Source of the DNA: Nephrocerus scutellatus | Taxonomy: Eukaryota > Arthropoda > Insecta > Diptera > Pipunculidae | Reading direction: 5' to 3' | NCBI GenBank assembly: GCA_947095585.1 | Contig: OX352762.1 | Span: 9,899,969 to 9,963,968 of the forward strand | DNA length: 64,000 nucleotides | In this document: piece by piece, positions 22,741-34,930 of the stretch | Layout of the letters: each line of letters begins with the position of its first letter | How positions within the stretch are numbered: the first letter of the stretch is position 1 | Translations under genes and position numbers: made by a program | The notes under the pieces: model-generated | Databases searched by the model: none | What the model was told of the DNA's origin: nothing | Seen by the model: only the letters and a program-made list of their open reading frames with translations

Positions 22741-24060
22741 CTTATTCCTTTCCCCTTTTCAGAAGATCCATTCAGAACTCTGTCTTAATGAATCGAAGTA
22801 TATCTCGCACTTTGTCGTTTTCGAGATCTGATAGGTTATTCATTATCCGCTTATCCAAGTGTTTGTGCCTTCTGTGCATTAGTGCCGGACATGAGCAAAG
22901 AAGATGTTCTATAGTCTCTTCCTCCTCATCGTCCATGCAACTTCTGCAGAAGTCATTATATTCGACACACATCCGCGTATTTCCCTAGAAGGCAGTCTCA
23001 TGTCATTATTCCTACAACCGTTCTTAGTGCACGTCTTTGTATGTAAATAAGCGCAGTTGAGCACTTCAAGTCCAGCTTCGGCCAGACCTGTCTTGAAATA
23101 TTGCAAGTGTCAGTGTTTTCCCATCTTACATTTGTTATTGTTTCTGCCTCTTTCCGAAGTTCAAATTTCAGTGTCGCGATAGGACTCCCTACCTCCGGCA
23201 TTTCCGCGGTAGCAGCTGGAGTGTCGTACCACGTCTGCCCTGCAGTTCCCCTCAACATCCGTGTGGCCTTATATTGAACTGCTCACTCATCCCGCTAAGA
23301 GAGGAGTGACAGCTCGACGCCACCTTAGATTTCAGTGAGACCGCCTGCAACGATTTTATGGCCGCCTGACTGTCCACATAAATGATAATCTTCTTTGAGG
23401 ATAATACATTACGCTTCAGCCAAATCATTAACTCTCTTCAATCGCTATCACCTCAGCATGGTGTACGCTGCAGCGATCACAGAAGACTCCTGCTCCTACT
23501 TTACCGTCTAGCTTAGAGCCATCCGTGAAAAACTGTATTGGTTCGTTATCGGTTACGGATCCACTCTTCCAGTCTTCTCTGGAGGGTATTGTCGTCCGAA
23601 AACCTTTTTGAAAGCGCATAACACTGGTGTTATGTAATCCAGTTTCGTCAGCTCCTGCTTTAGCGATTTAGTTATGGTGGAGTGTCCTTTTTGAAGACTT
23701 CTCCACTGATTGACAGCTAACAGTCGCGTTGCTGTAATTGCCGCTTTCTGTTTGCCAAATATAACTAGTGGGATCAGGTGGAGCATAACCTTCAGAGCGC
23801 GAGTTGGTGTAGATCTCAGCGCCCCGCTTATAAGCATACAGGCCGCTCTTTTTACCTTCCCCAATATACTTATATACGTGGTTTTTTCCATAGCTGGCCA
23901 CCATACAGTAGTATTGGTCTCACTACCGACGTGTAAAGCCAGTTTACCAGCTTTGTTTAAGAATCTTTTCCTCTGAATTGTTCGACTTAAAGTCATTGAT
24001 CGCTATGCTGCATGCGGAGGTGGAGTAATGATTACTGTCCGTTCTCCACTTTTAAGTCCA
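22740..24060 (-). pseudogene. RNase H-bearing LINE, C-terminal half
   Basis: From high to low coordinate the minus strand encodes a post-RT region (LNKAGKLALHVGS, GKVKRAACMLISGALRSTP, VNQWRSLQKGHS at 23553-23996), an RNase H start with the first catalytic Asp region (QFFTDGSKLDGKVGAGVF at 23428-23619), and a C-terminal Cys/His tail (CRSCMDDEEEETIEHLLCSC at 22772-22972). This is the arrangement of I/LOA/R1-type LINEs. Frames change between the pieces, so it is inactive. A second copy with the same tail lies at 56.3-57.1 kb. Confidence 0.78.
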
Positions 24061-24539
24061 CAATAGATTTTTTCACCTCAATCGAATAAAATTACGACAA
24101 TTTGCATTATAGTAGTTAAGTCCTAGCCGATCTTGTATTGGTGGACCTGCGGTTTGAAACAAATTTTATTTTATTCCTACCTCTAATAGTAGTAGTGGGT
24201 AACTGACTATTTATTTTCGTTAAAACAATTGTTTCAATTTACATAGTTTCTTAGTCTATATTGAACTTCTCCGCCTAAGAGATGATCGGCAGTTACAAAC
24301 AGGATACATAAATAGTAGTGCACTCAATATACACCCTTGCTTCACCCCAATTAATGATATAAGTTCCTCAGATATTCGCCATCCCATACATACGCTACAT
24401 TGTTTTCATACATTGCTCTTCGGATATGGATGACTTTAGTGGAGATTAAATTTTTGTATAACTTTGGCGAGTAGCTTTTCAAGGATCAACGAATCGTTTT
24501 GTACTTCAGTCCACTAATGAACAACAAAACTTTCAAGTC

Positions 24540-24800
24540 ATCTGGTGTGCAGTTTTTGCTGTCAAACTTTTCAGCGTGATTGTTGATTCGTGTTGCGTAG
24601 TCTGAATAAGCTTCTTCCTTGGCCTTTTTTTACTCGAAGCATTTGCGTCGGAGTGTCGCTTTAGTTTTGAAATTAATTCGTCGAAATCCAGCTCCGTAGC
24701 CTTTTTCGGTAGTACCTGATCACCAAAGGTTTGATAGTTTTCTTGTGAAAACGTGCTGATTACAAGCTGGATCTACATTTGTGGCGTTAGTTTAGCTGGC
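24540..24800 (-). pseudogene. Possible LTR-retrotransposon gag fragment
   Basis: The minus strand reads QLVISTFSQENYQTFGDQVL and then ATELDFDELISKLKRH in one frame. This resembles the segment of gypsy-type gag proteins that precedes the (K/R)xHFxP motif. Neither zinc knuckle nor LTRs are seen nearby. The fragment is short, so the call is tentative. Confidence 0.3.
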
Positions 24801-26940
24801 AATGCAACAATCTCATAGAACATGGACACGCGAAGATGAATATCATGTTCCATCAATCCTACCCACAAAAGACTTCTCGTTCAGATTATTTTTCGCTTAT
24901 TTGAGCTGATCCCTTACCTCCAAAGCCTAGAGAGCGTCACGTATTACCGGTAAATTCGGGGCACTTGTTCGTCCCTTCTTAAAAGGCGTATCAATTTGTA
25001 TAAAATATTCCGAATTAAGAGTTGATAAATATTTCATCAAAAGAGAGTGCGCAGCTTACAAACTAAACGAGTGCGTTAACATATACCTCGTAACTACAGA
25101 CCAGGAAAACTAAGTAACACCAGCTTTACGGGGCGTAAGCTGTACTCCGCCTAACAAACAAATTCCTTCACTGGTTTTAGAGTCCTTCTTGCAATGAAAA
25201 TCATTTAACCAACTTTAAGGGCATGTAACAAAAACCAAATTGTTATTTGCTATATAAAGCAATAATGCGCCTCCTGCTACTTTTATTGAAATTCAAAAGT
25301 TTGCAAAAATTTTCTCTTTTTAAAAAAAAACAACAACGCGGCTATTGTAATGCCTGACTTTGACCAGCCAATTAACTTCAATTAAATTAAGCAGATTTAT
25401 CGAGCCACACAGACAGCCGCTGCCGCTCCATAATTTTGGTGTATGCGCATACAGAAATTAATGTTTTTAAAACGTATCTGCACATTCCATTGCACAGTCA
25501 TATTGTTGGCTGTGATTACTCGTAAATTTAACCCTTTAATGGAAATTTAATTTTAATTCGCCTTTTATTTGTGGTTTGGTTCTTACCTACTATGATACTG
25601 TTTTTTGTGGTGTATTCTGGCTGAGAGCGAGCGATATTTGATATTTTAATTGACATCATTGATGTTAAATTAATAATTTTATAATAATATGTTTCTACAT
25701 GTGTGCGTGGGTGCGTGGTTTTGTTATTTGATACGTCAATATGGTACAAGTGAAAAGATCTATGTGTCACAAATTGATTTTTGGCATACAGTGATATACT
25801 ACTTAGTTGATTTACTGCGAATTTATCCACAATTTATTCGCCCACTACCGCATAAGGACATCAAAATTCAGCGATTGTCTATGAGGACGTTCATTGTTTT
25901 ACAATTGATCACTTGAAAGCTGAATTTATTACATTTTCTAGAGTATATTCAAAAGCATAAGTGAACATTTACTCCAGTTTGGCGGGAAATGTTTGTAGCA
26001 TTTAGTACAAGATCATTTATAATCGTTCGGAATAGATCTTCTTTTCTTTCTTTCCTTTACTTCGCGGGGGAGCATATTTCATATGAAAAAACAAACGCCC
26101 GCCAACGAACTCGTTTATCGCCTGAGGTTTCAAGAGACGCTACTCTGTCCGCTGGGATCTTAGGATTTTAGGATTTGTTCGAGAAAGTCAGATTACAACT
26201 CCGATTGTATATCCAAAAAGTAGAAGCAGAAAAAGGTTCCAAATACAAATATGAACAAAGAGTTTATATCAGAGCCGATAACAATTACTTGTACATACAA
26301 ATTATTTCAACCAGTGGGTACCTTACCCTTTCGGACATTTCATACTCTTGTCATGAAAAATGTACAAGTGAGTTAGGCGGCTCTTATAGGCATAGTCGCT
26401 TATCTATCTTGTAATTATTCGCTTATTAGGATAAAAACTCAGCATTTAGTCTCTCAAAAAAGTTTGCTAGTTTGGCTATCAGTATTCCAAATCCATCGCC
26501 GTCCGTTTAAGTTATATTTTAAGTAAGCAAGCTTATCTTAATATTTTCATATATTATTTGAGTAGTGTTAAGTATTATTCAAAAGATTCTTCTTAACATC
26601 TTCGCTGTCGTACTACATGTTTCAGTTCTGATGAGTATTTGCACGATCCAAGAACGACAAACGTCTTAATTCTTTCATTTTTTGTCTGCTTGGAATAGCC
26701 CCAAACCTAAATAGCGTACGTGTTCATAAAGATTTTAGTATTTTACGGTAAAGTTAAAGTATATTTTGGATATTTAGCACAAGATTTTACTCACCCCTAT
26801 TTATTGGTATACTCTCATTTTGTGTTTGGCGTCAACATTCATAACTACGAGGATTAAGTTTTTCCTTACATGTAGGACCTTTCTTCTGTTAGTTGCTATG
26901 GTAGCTTATATCTTACCTACCAAGTACCAACGAGGAAGGT
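24800..26940. other. No recognised gene
   Basis: A+T-rich. The open frames at 25528-25830 and 25689-25916 overlap on opposite strands and resemble no family I know. A short block near 26045-26075 is shared with 11605-11640. Confidence 0.4.
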
Positions 26941-27130
26941 AAGAAAGTTAAGAAGTTACTGAGTTAGATTCGTTGAATTTTTTACGCCACCGTTTTGTTC
27001 AGCTGCAGACCTCATCAATAAGTATCTCCAGTTTATTAGTTGCATCTTTGACATTGTCTACAGTTGCCACGATTGCTAAATTATCAGAACATGTCATAAT
27101 AGTTATCTTAGTACTGCATTGCAGATAGAT
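26940..27130 (-). pseudogene. Possible LINE RT C-terminal fragment
   Basis: The minus strand reads MTCSDNLAIVATVDNVKDAT, continuing to NKLEILIDEVC and then WRKKFNES. This resembles the stretch after the catalytic YADD of LINE reverse transcriptases, where alternating helical segments lead to a KxxWxxKWR-like motif. The catalytic Asp pair is not clear. Confidence 0.35.
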
Positions 27131-27259
27131 CTATTTTTTACAATATTTGCCCCAAAAGGTAAACCTGTTGCAGTTTTTGAAGTTAAACTTTTTAGACGCG
27201 ACTAAGGGGTAACTGAATTGCTTTTGTGACGGAAATAACGAATGTAGCGATCCGGTTTG

Positions 27260-27700
27260 TGTATTTGATATAACATTTGTTGTTTGGATGCACTACCTTA
27301 TCGGTACGATGAGAATTGGGGCTGTGTGCAACCCACTTGCACTGCGACCTACATGGGTCCATTGTTCCCCCTTTTCTTTAAGCCTAGAAATCCTTTAGTC
27401 TTTTGATAAAGTTTGTTATTCCATTGGCTGGAATTTGTTGATAATCTTCCACTCTTATAGTTATTTTGCCCATAGGGTTTATCCTTAATTTTATTACGAT
27501 ATGATTAGGATCTGATAGGAGGTGTTCCATTGTTGAATAAGTTCAGAGGGTTCGTTCCTATGAATGGAGTTAAAGCTCCTTTTTTTGCCACTAGGTCGGC
27601 AATCTCGTTACCAGTATACCATCGTCTCCTGAAACCCGGTTGGTGTTTGGTGTGATATAAAATTTGTTGTTTGTATGCACTATCTTATCGTTAAATAAGT
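27260..27700 (-). pseudogene. LINE RNase H end fragment flanked by a direct repeat
   Basis: Near 27500-27640 shifted minus-strand frames give CWVSGDDGI and GNEIADLVAKKGAL, equivalent to the CWVPGHxxIxGNExADxxAKxGA block at the end of LINE RNase H domains. The piece is bounded by two similar ~50-bp stretches (around 27258-27308 and 27640-27690) sharing AATTTGTTGTTTGTATGCAC-like sequence. These could be a duplication from insertion or recombination. Confidence 0.45.
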
Positions 27701-29640
27701 ATGTAGTTTCATTAATATATTTTATATAAGGTATTTTGAGGATATTTTGAGAATTTTTGTGTGGTCTTTTTGGGAATGTTACATAAAAATTTATTCCTTT
27801 TGTCTTTATTTTATTAATTTAATCGTAATATCGGCAACAACGTCAAAGAAGTTTCACTTCAACCGCGCTTAAAGTTTACACGAGTCAATTTTTTTAACAA
27901 TGTAAAGTATTCCCTATAACAATTATTTTATTCTCAAAATGTCTATTAGTTATGCAAAGCAAACCATTTTTGTGTTTGAATTATTTAGTTTTCTAATAAG
28001 AAATTCGAATTTCTGATTGTTATTGCACAACGTATCCAAAAAATCGACTCCCAAATTGAATCCAAATCCCAGCGGAGGCATCATGGAAAGACTCCACAAA
28101 GTTGCTGAAACCAACTTCTGTTCATTTGCATTCATTTATCTTGGCCAAATTAACAACTAAACTACATCAATAATTATGGTCAGGAGATTAAAATAGAATA
28201 TGTATTTATATTTAAGGCGAATGCGTATGTTTGTGTATGCAGTGTAGCCATGTAATAAAGCATTGTAGGCGAGTTAGAGAGAGATAATGCAACCATAATA
28301 AGCAATTGATCATCCAAAATCCCATATCGATGCAGAGAAGGCACTGGTACCCGGCTAAGAAGTCAATATTTGTGTTTATACGAAATAACGCCCCATCGCG
28401 CTCAAGCTGATGCTCTGAATGTTATTGTTTATCAAAGGACAGCCCGACGGACATGATGGAATGAGCAAACAATCTTACGTGAGTACAGAGACTAGTTGGT
28501 TGCGGATGCTGTCCCGCAACCAATAAATCGCGATCGAAATTGATTAAGTTGGGTGAAGCGGAGCTGAACATTTTCTATTGTCTTTAATTTTATATCGAAT
28601 CTGAAAGTGAAAATCGCGAAAGAGCACGGCGGAAATTGAGGAAGGCAGAGATGATGCTGTAAGGCACCGCACATCACGAGCACTCAACTGAGAGATTCTT
28701 CGTTTGATTTATCATCCGTCACGTCACATATACAAATAACCCATCAAAGAGTTTTCTCACCGCCTGCCCCTTCCCAATCAAGACCACCACTCGCACCACT
28801 AACACCACCAACAACGCGAAAGCGGTACTAATTCATTTTAATATCTGCGCTCATAAAAAAGTTCGTTCCTTTCGATATCTACCAATCAATTTGTCAGGTT
28901 TCAACTCCACGTTGGGGAGTTCGTCATTGACGAGAGATTTCCGTATTCGAAAGCAATCATTATGATGTTTATTTATGTACTGATCGAATTGATGTTATTA
29001 TTCGTCATACTTAAGGTACAACGGTACAATCACCTCGCGAAAATGCTTACAGAGTACGATGCAACAGTGCAGATACATTTTCTATCTAATGCTTTATGTT
29101 TCGTTCGATTGATCATTGTGATAGCGCGCAACACTTTCGCGGGAGAAAAACTGTTAGTCTGAAAACTGTTTAAAAAAGTACAAAAGTACTCGTTAAAATT
29201 TATTCGTTATGACTTACGAGTATTTCTTGTTTTTCGCTGTGTTATGGTGGTGTGGAGCCGCTTACATAATTCGTCGTAGTTTTGCCGCAAGTTTTATCAC
29301 AAATGGGTACAACATAATTATATGGACGTTCGCTAGGAAGCTATACACAAAATAAAATTGAGCTTTAATTGATTGTATTGGGTACTCGCTATTGTAACAG
29401 TTTCGCATAAATGCGGCTGATGTTAAAACACCTTGTATACAACCTGTATACAATGTAATAATGATTTCTGGATTCGTTGCTCGGGTACAATATTTTACGT
29501 GTGAAATTTTGAATTTGAAAAAGACCTGAAAGAAGTTGAAAAGCCATCTTTCAGTGTCAGACGTGCCACACGCGATGTTGGATCTCACATATGGGTTATG
29601 GGTAGATTTTCAAAATAAATATTCGAATACGAAATTAACA
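27700..29640. other. No recognised gene
   Basis: A+T-rich flanks around a more balanced stretch at 28.4-28.95 kb. The longest open frames (28962-29162 plus, 29262-29588 minus) show no family resemblance. No repeats were noticed. Confidence 0.4.
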
Positions 29641-31130
29641 TTTATTTATTTATTTATTTGCTTATTACAAGCTTAACTTAACTTAACCTACACTTAACCT
29701 TTTTTTTCCCCCAACGGGCGGGCCCAAGGGCCCACTGGACTTGTATATTTTTTTGTCTTTAATACTACTTAATAATAATACTTAACTTAAAGGGGAGAAA
29801 TGTCAAGGGGAGGTGTAGAGAGAATTTCGAAGGGAGGATATACTTGAATGGAAATCAAAGTTGTTCTGTGCAGCATTCTGGACATTGGTTCAAAATAGTC
29901 GTAGTGGGTGCGGTGGTGAGGGAGACAAAAGAGCGGAACAGATCTAAGGCTACGTGGGTTAGTGTGAAGGGAGATCATTTCTAATAGTGCAGGAGAATCG
30001 ATTGTTCCAGTTAATAGTTGGTGTATGAAGAGTATGTCAGCAACTTCGCGACGTTTTACAAGGGTTTGCAAGCTGATTTTCGTAGGGGGGTAGGATATAG
30101 TTGTCGGCCCATGGGAGACCGCGTAACGCAAAACGGCTAAACCTTCGCTGAACAGCTTCAATTCAAAGGGAGTGGGTGTCGTGAAATGGAGACCAGACTT
30201 GGCTGGCGCATTCAAGCTGTGGTCTGACAAAGGTAATGTAAAGGGATTTAGTAACGTAAGGGACCATCGTTTTATGAAACCGAGAGAAGAATTTTCCTTA
30301 TGTATAATATGATACGTATCTAGGGAACGGAAGTTGAGCTCCCTGTAACAGATAATACCCATATCGTATATAGAAGAGACTGAATGAACTGGATTGTTCC
30401 GAAAGTAATAGGTTCTGAGGGGTGGGGGAAGTCGTTTGCGGGAGAACGTAATGGATTGACATTTACCAACATTAAGTTCTAAGAATTTTTTGTCCAGGTG
30501 CAGAATGAGTTAAGATCGTTTTGAAGTAATAGAGAATCGTTGGGGGTAGATATTACCTTGATTATTTTCATATCATCCCCATAAATGGACAGATCTGAGT
30601 CTTTAATGATGTGACCAACATCGTTTATTGTTAGAAAAAAGATCAATGGACCGAGATGACTGCCTTGTGGGACACCAGAAGTGGCGTTAATGGGGTCTGA
30701 GACTGAGAATCTGAAGAGAACCCTGTACTGGCGCTTCTCAAGGTACGATTTCAGTCATGAAATGAAAAAGGGTGAAAATCCGAGGGCTTTAAGTTTAAGG
30801 TAAATGGTTTGGTGGCATATTTTATCAAAAGCCTTGCTGAAGTTGGTAGTGATGACATCCACTTCCTTACTATCCTCTAAGGCTTGAAGAGTTTTTGAGA
30901 CAAATTCGGTGCCGGTTCGTAAGGGTGGTCAATAAATGATTGGCTGAAAAAGGTAGCAAAGAGGTTGGCTATTACTTTAGGGTCTGCAGATGAAGTGTTG
31001 TTTAGTTTTAGAGTGGACGGGAAGCCATCGGACTTCCTTTTGACGTTAATAAATTGGTAGAAACGTCTAGGATCAGTGATAAGGCTATGTTGCATTCTGT
31101 AGATGTATTCGAGATAAAGAGATTCGATTA
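29640..31130 (-). pseudogene. Jockey/CR1-like LINE, reverse transcriptase and 3' end
   Basis: On the minus strand the element starts near 31095 with RRFYQFINVKRKSDGFPS and IANLFATFFSQSF, the region between endonuclease and RT in Jockey/CR1-type LINEs. It continues with NFSKAFDKICH, TSGVPQGSHLGPLIFF and LSIYGDDMKI (the catalytic YxDD, here YGDD), then a long 191-codon open C-terminal part at 29787-30362. The 3' end is a run of TTTA units at 29641-29660. The segment between NLSQKLFKP and KEVDVI is missing part of the RT fingers, and frames shift at least twice, so this copy is dead but fairly young. Confidence 0.78.
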
Positions 31131-31329
31131 CCGAAACAAATCACATACTATACACACAGCGCCGCTGCAATTCATGTTGATATTGATACACGGTGGAACT
31201 CCTAAATAACCATCCTTAATTATCTTCCCAGTAAATAAAACTTTAGTTGAATTTAGACAGGCAAAATAAAAATACCAGAAAGGCACATACCTATCTTGAA
31301 ACAGCTTCTTAAAGTATTAACACCGCTAG

Positions 31330-31980
31330 AACCTGCAGTTGTTGTTGTAGCAACTATTAATTCATGTTAGTCCAAACGTTGGGTTGTAATGTTTGTTTAG
31401 CTCGCGGAACAGTCCAGGCCCAGAAATGCGGTTGCTTCAACAGACTGTGTCAATAGGGATAGCGGTGTGAGTAACATCAGATGGGACGGGCAGCTAAATA
31501 GATGAGCTGTGTTATGTGGTAACGCACCACAGTCCGGGCATTTATCGATAATGCTGTTACGTAAACGGTGTATGTAGCTATTCAGAAAAGAGCTCCATCC
31601 TGATCTCAGTTGTGCCAGGGCTGATCTGGTTTGTCTGGGGAGGTTTTCCTCGCTTAGGGAGGCGACCTCACAGAACGATATTATTTTGGCGACCATATAG
31701 TGCGGTTCTGACTGGAGCTTGATGAATCGCGTTTAGGTCTGCTTTATAGTCAGCTGGATCTAGAGGTGTATGTGCGATAAATTGGTTTGTCTCTTGGCGG
31801 AACATGCGAATATCAAATCGGATATGCCTGGGTGGTCTGTTGAGGGTGAGCAAGTCACGGTTCGGGTAATCGGGTTTGTGGCATGCCAGTAGGATTGTTT
31901 GACGAGAAGCTTGTTGTGCTCTTTCACTTTAAGCATTAGGGTTTCTTGATGGAGATGGTCCTCATGTGGTGTTCATAATG
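31330..31980 (-). pseudogene. LINE C-terminal domain (second family)
   Basis: The minus strand encodes HIRFDIRMFRQETNQFI and APVRTALYGRQNNIV, then RSALAQLRSGWSSFLNSYIH and CPDCGALPHNTAHLFSCP. The last motif is the C-x2-C-x7-H-x4-C tail shared by many insect Jockey-type LINEs. The pieces lie in two overlapping frames, so at least one frameshift is present. A TTGTTGTTGTAG stretch at its left edge may be the start of its 3' untranslated region. It is separate from the LINE at 29.6-31.1 kb. Confidence 0.75.
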
Positions 31981-33120
31981 GTATGTTGAGAAGCAAGCGC
32001 ACGAGTACGAAGATTCCAAGACAATTCCATTTATTATAAGTTCAGATACAACCGAACCGTATTAATCCTGGGTTAACTCGATCATGGAAACGTAGTAACA
32101 GTAATAATTCTTAGATTAACCAATAAACAACCGGCAAAGCTAATACATGCCAGGTAAAATTTACAATATCAATATCAATAACAGTTGTAATGGATGCAGT
32201 AAATGAAGCTGTTACACATGTTAGCGAACACAATTTCATGTACCGTCGCGTCGCCCGTCGGTGACTAATCCACGGTAATTCCCATTCCGCTCTCTCCAAA
32301 TCAGCAAACCATCAATCCCAGAAGTCACATTTACTTACTGTGCCACAGTCGGTTGCCGCCGCTACTGCTTACAACCGCTTTGTTCGCAAAACCACATTCG
32401 AAAGTCCAAAGCAATTCTCTATCGATCGAGAGCGATCGTGCAATGATGCACTTCTCACGCTACGAGTTCAATGAATCTTCGCTGGCACTCACTCAGAAGT
32501 CAGAATGTGTGCGCGTGATGGTCATTCCCATTGGAGTGCGCCGATGCGCCAGACAGCAGTAAAGCAGCGAACACGCGCACTTCCAGTAACTAAGGTGACG
32601 AAACGGTTGAGGTACTGCAAGACTGCATTTATCTATAAGAAGACGTCGCTTAGTCGCAACTCACACTGACACTCCGGTCGTCAGTTTGTTGGATGGATTG
32701 AGAAAAATACGCTGAGTCAGTCTGGCCGCTGTGTTAACTCTGCACTTGAGTGTAGGTTTGAAAAATGACAACAACAAAAATCAACTACTAACGAGTGTGA
32801 TGAAAATGATTGTAATGAATTTGTGAGGATAGAGATGATGATGATGATGATGATGATGATGATCTCTTCAGGTCGGTCGGTCCCGTCTGACTGACTTTAT
32901 AGTCAGTTTTATATAGTTGCTGATGAATAATTCATTTTGCTGCTGTTTAGTGGCTGTTTTCGTTGTTTTTGTACCCTACACGGTAGAGGTATTTTGTGGT
33001 TGATCACAGTCTTTGTGGTAAAAAAGGAAACTGCTCTGCAGTAATAGACAAGATCAGCTGAATAATATCACTAAGCGACGAAAGGACATCTAAAAAAGGA
33101 CTCTTGGATATAATTGCGAG
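31980..33120. other. No recognised gene; GAT run and possible promoter
   Basis: Mostly unique-looking DNA. It contains a (GAT)n run at about 32834-32863 and a TATA-like sequence CTATAAGAAG near 32633, about 29 bases before TCACAC. A CAA-containing leader-like stretch follows near 32765. The promoter reading is weak. No coding sequence is seen. Confidence 0.3.
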
Positions 33121-33129
33121 CCCGAAGGG

Positions 33130-33440
33130 CGAAGCGAACACGTGACTTTTTTTTTAAATACTTATTTTAAAACTTGGCTTGCGATGGCGTGACGCGTGTA
33201 ACTCGTGCAATTTTTTAAAAAAAATATATATTTTTTTGTGATGACATGACACATGTCGCGCGTCACGTGTGGCGCGTGTCAATTATTTTTAAAAAAAGGT
33301 ACTTGTTTTCAAACGTCACGTGTGGCGCGTGCAAATTTTTTTTTAATACTTGTTTTTAAACTTGGTTTGCTATGACGTGATGCGTGTCAGGTGTCGCGCG
33401 TCGCGTGTGGCGCGTGTATTTTTTTTAAAGTAAAATTCTT
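33130..33440 (-). repeat. CpG-rich 'CACGCG' repeat family, copy 2
   Basis: Three to four imperfect units of about 85-100 bp contain GTGTCGCGCGTCACGTGTGG, CGCGTG and poly-T, separated by ACTTGTTTTTAAACTTGG-like sequence. On the minus strand the core reads CGCGCCACACGCGACGCG, as at 16.1 and 47.2 kb. The CpG density stands out sharply from the A+T-rich surroundings. Confidence 0.8.
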
Positions 33441-33526
33441 TTAAGATAATTCTTTTAAGATAATTCAGTCTTTAAGCTGAATTGCAATTATTGATATGGC
33501 GAGCTGAGAAGCTCCGCTTTACTATC

Positions 33527-33740
33527 TTATTTGATGCGACAGACCGTTGTGGTCCAGTCCCTTGCTTCATGCAACTACGTATTTGTGTTTTATGCATTAT
33601 GTTTTGCACACAAATGAAATGAACGTACAATCTAAGGCCGGAACCGAAAGGTGAACTGAGAATATGACAATGACAGTTATAAAAACTTTTCTCGGTCAGT
33701 AGTATTGTATTGCTCAGTAGTCCAATGTAGTGGCCACGTC
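33527..33740 (-). mobile_element. tRNA-derived SINE, copy 2 (internally deleted)
   Basis: The body aligns with copy 1: GCGACAGACCGTTGTGGTCC, a TTGCACACAAATGAAATGAA-like block, and AAGGCCGGAACCGAAAGGTG. The tRNA-like head is present only in part (TTGCTCAGTAGTCCAATGTA), and the B-box segment is deleted. No target duplication was found. This is the most diverged of the five copies. Confidence 0.7.
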
Positions 33741-33749
33741 GATGCTTCA

Positions 33750-34618
33750 CAAAAACACTACTAGTTACGAATTAAAATCTTATCGACAAAAACATGCCGA
33801 TCAGCCGTGCTGATGAACAATGCAAATTTACACGGCGATGTGAATTTTACATCGGTTACCGACTTCTACATGAATGATGACGTCATTAATACGCAAAGCG
33901 GACTGTCACTCTTACTAGCTTTTGACAGTCCCCTTTGTTAACGAAGAAGGTACAGCTGCTGACATTATTTCAAAGAAGCAGCGATCATTGCACTTAGATT
34001 GTGCTCTGATCCAAGCGCATCCCCACGAATTTTTTGTTTCTTTCTTCTTCCACCCCAAATTTCAACGGGAGGTCCACCACAAATTCAAGTTATTTTTTTT
34101 AGATATCTTGCTTTTTTTCTGTCATACATCATACTGGTATAGCTCATAATTTCGAGTGCATGTCCAGCAGTCAGCGATCAAGTCATTGATTACGAACCAA
34201 TTACGAAGTAGATTGGATATTCCTCTTCTTCGTTTTTCCCACAAAGAAAGACTTGCGTGTTCGACAAATACGTCAGACCCGAAGATTCTTCTCCGGTTCT
34301 ATATTGTTGTCGAAATTGATAAATCGGTTTCCATATGGTTCGGTTTTTACCTAACCTAATGTCACGCCTCTTCATCTTTAGACTTGGGCTTAGGCTTTTA
34401 AGTACCCAGTGCATAACTCTTTATCAGTAACGGAATGCCATCTTAATACTTGTTAAGTAAAAAAGGCGGTCTTTGCAGTCTTGTATATGTCAGACCAGGT
34501 AAATCCCGGTAATTTAAAGCATTGATAGTGCCAATTATTAGACTACCACCTTTCTTTCCTTCCCCAAAAAGATTTTTCGATATTTGTAAATTCAGTGGCT
34601 GTCTCCCTAACAGACGTC
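33750..34618. other. No recognised gene
   Basis: A+T-rich, with short open frames on both strands of no recognisable family. Confidence 0.4.
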
Positions 34619-34622
34619 TTAA

Positions 34623-34926
34623 GGGCCAACTATAATGGACTTGAGTTGGATTAATTTAGCTGATGTGAAAGACTCATTACATACAATTCGTAAGCTGTGA
34701 CCATAACGTGATTTTGGTCGGTTTCGTCAAATGTTCCTTAACTTACATGGGATTAAGCAAGGTGTCAGTGAAGTGATACATTCGGTGTGGAAATTTGACA
34801 ACTGAGAGAAATTGTGTGAAATGCAAGTTCATTAGAGGTAAATTAAAGAATGGAAGGAATTAGCTAAGCTTTTCGTTCAGTTTTGTCATGAGAATAAGCC
34901 AACTGTAGCCTATTATAGTTGGCCCT
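34623..34926. mobile_element. MITE with TTAA flanks (piggyBac-like)
   Basis: GGGCCAACTATAAT at 34623-34636 is repeated as its perfect reverse complement at 34912-34925. Beyond this, the inner flanks continue to match imperfectly for about 30 bases. TTAA lies directly outside the left end (34619-34622) and, after one extra T, outside the right end (34927-34930). A short non-coding element with terminal inverted repeats and TTAA duplication fits a non-autonomous piggyBac-type transposon; the GGG start is unlike the canonical CCC start. A TA-type duplication cannot be excluded. Confidence 0.65.
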
Positions 34927-34930
34927 TTAA

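Noticed and set aside
32630..32690. TATA/Inr promoter
   Set aside because: The TATA-like box and TCAGTT are about 48 bases apart, and the better-spaced TCACAC is a weak Initiator; kept only as a note in the region entry.
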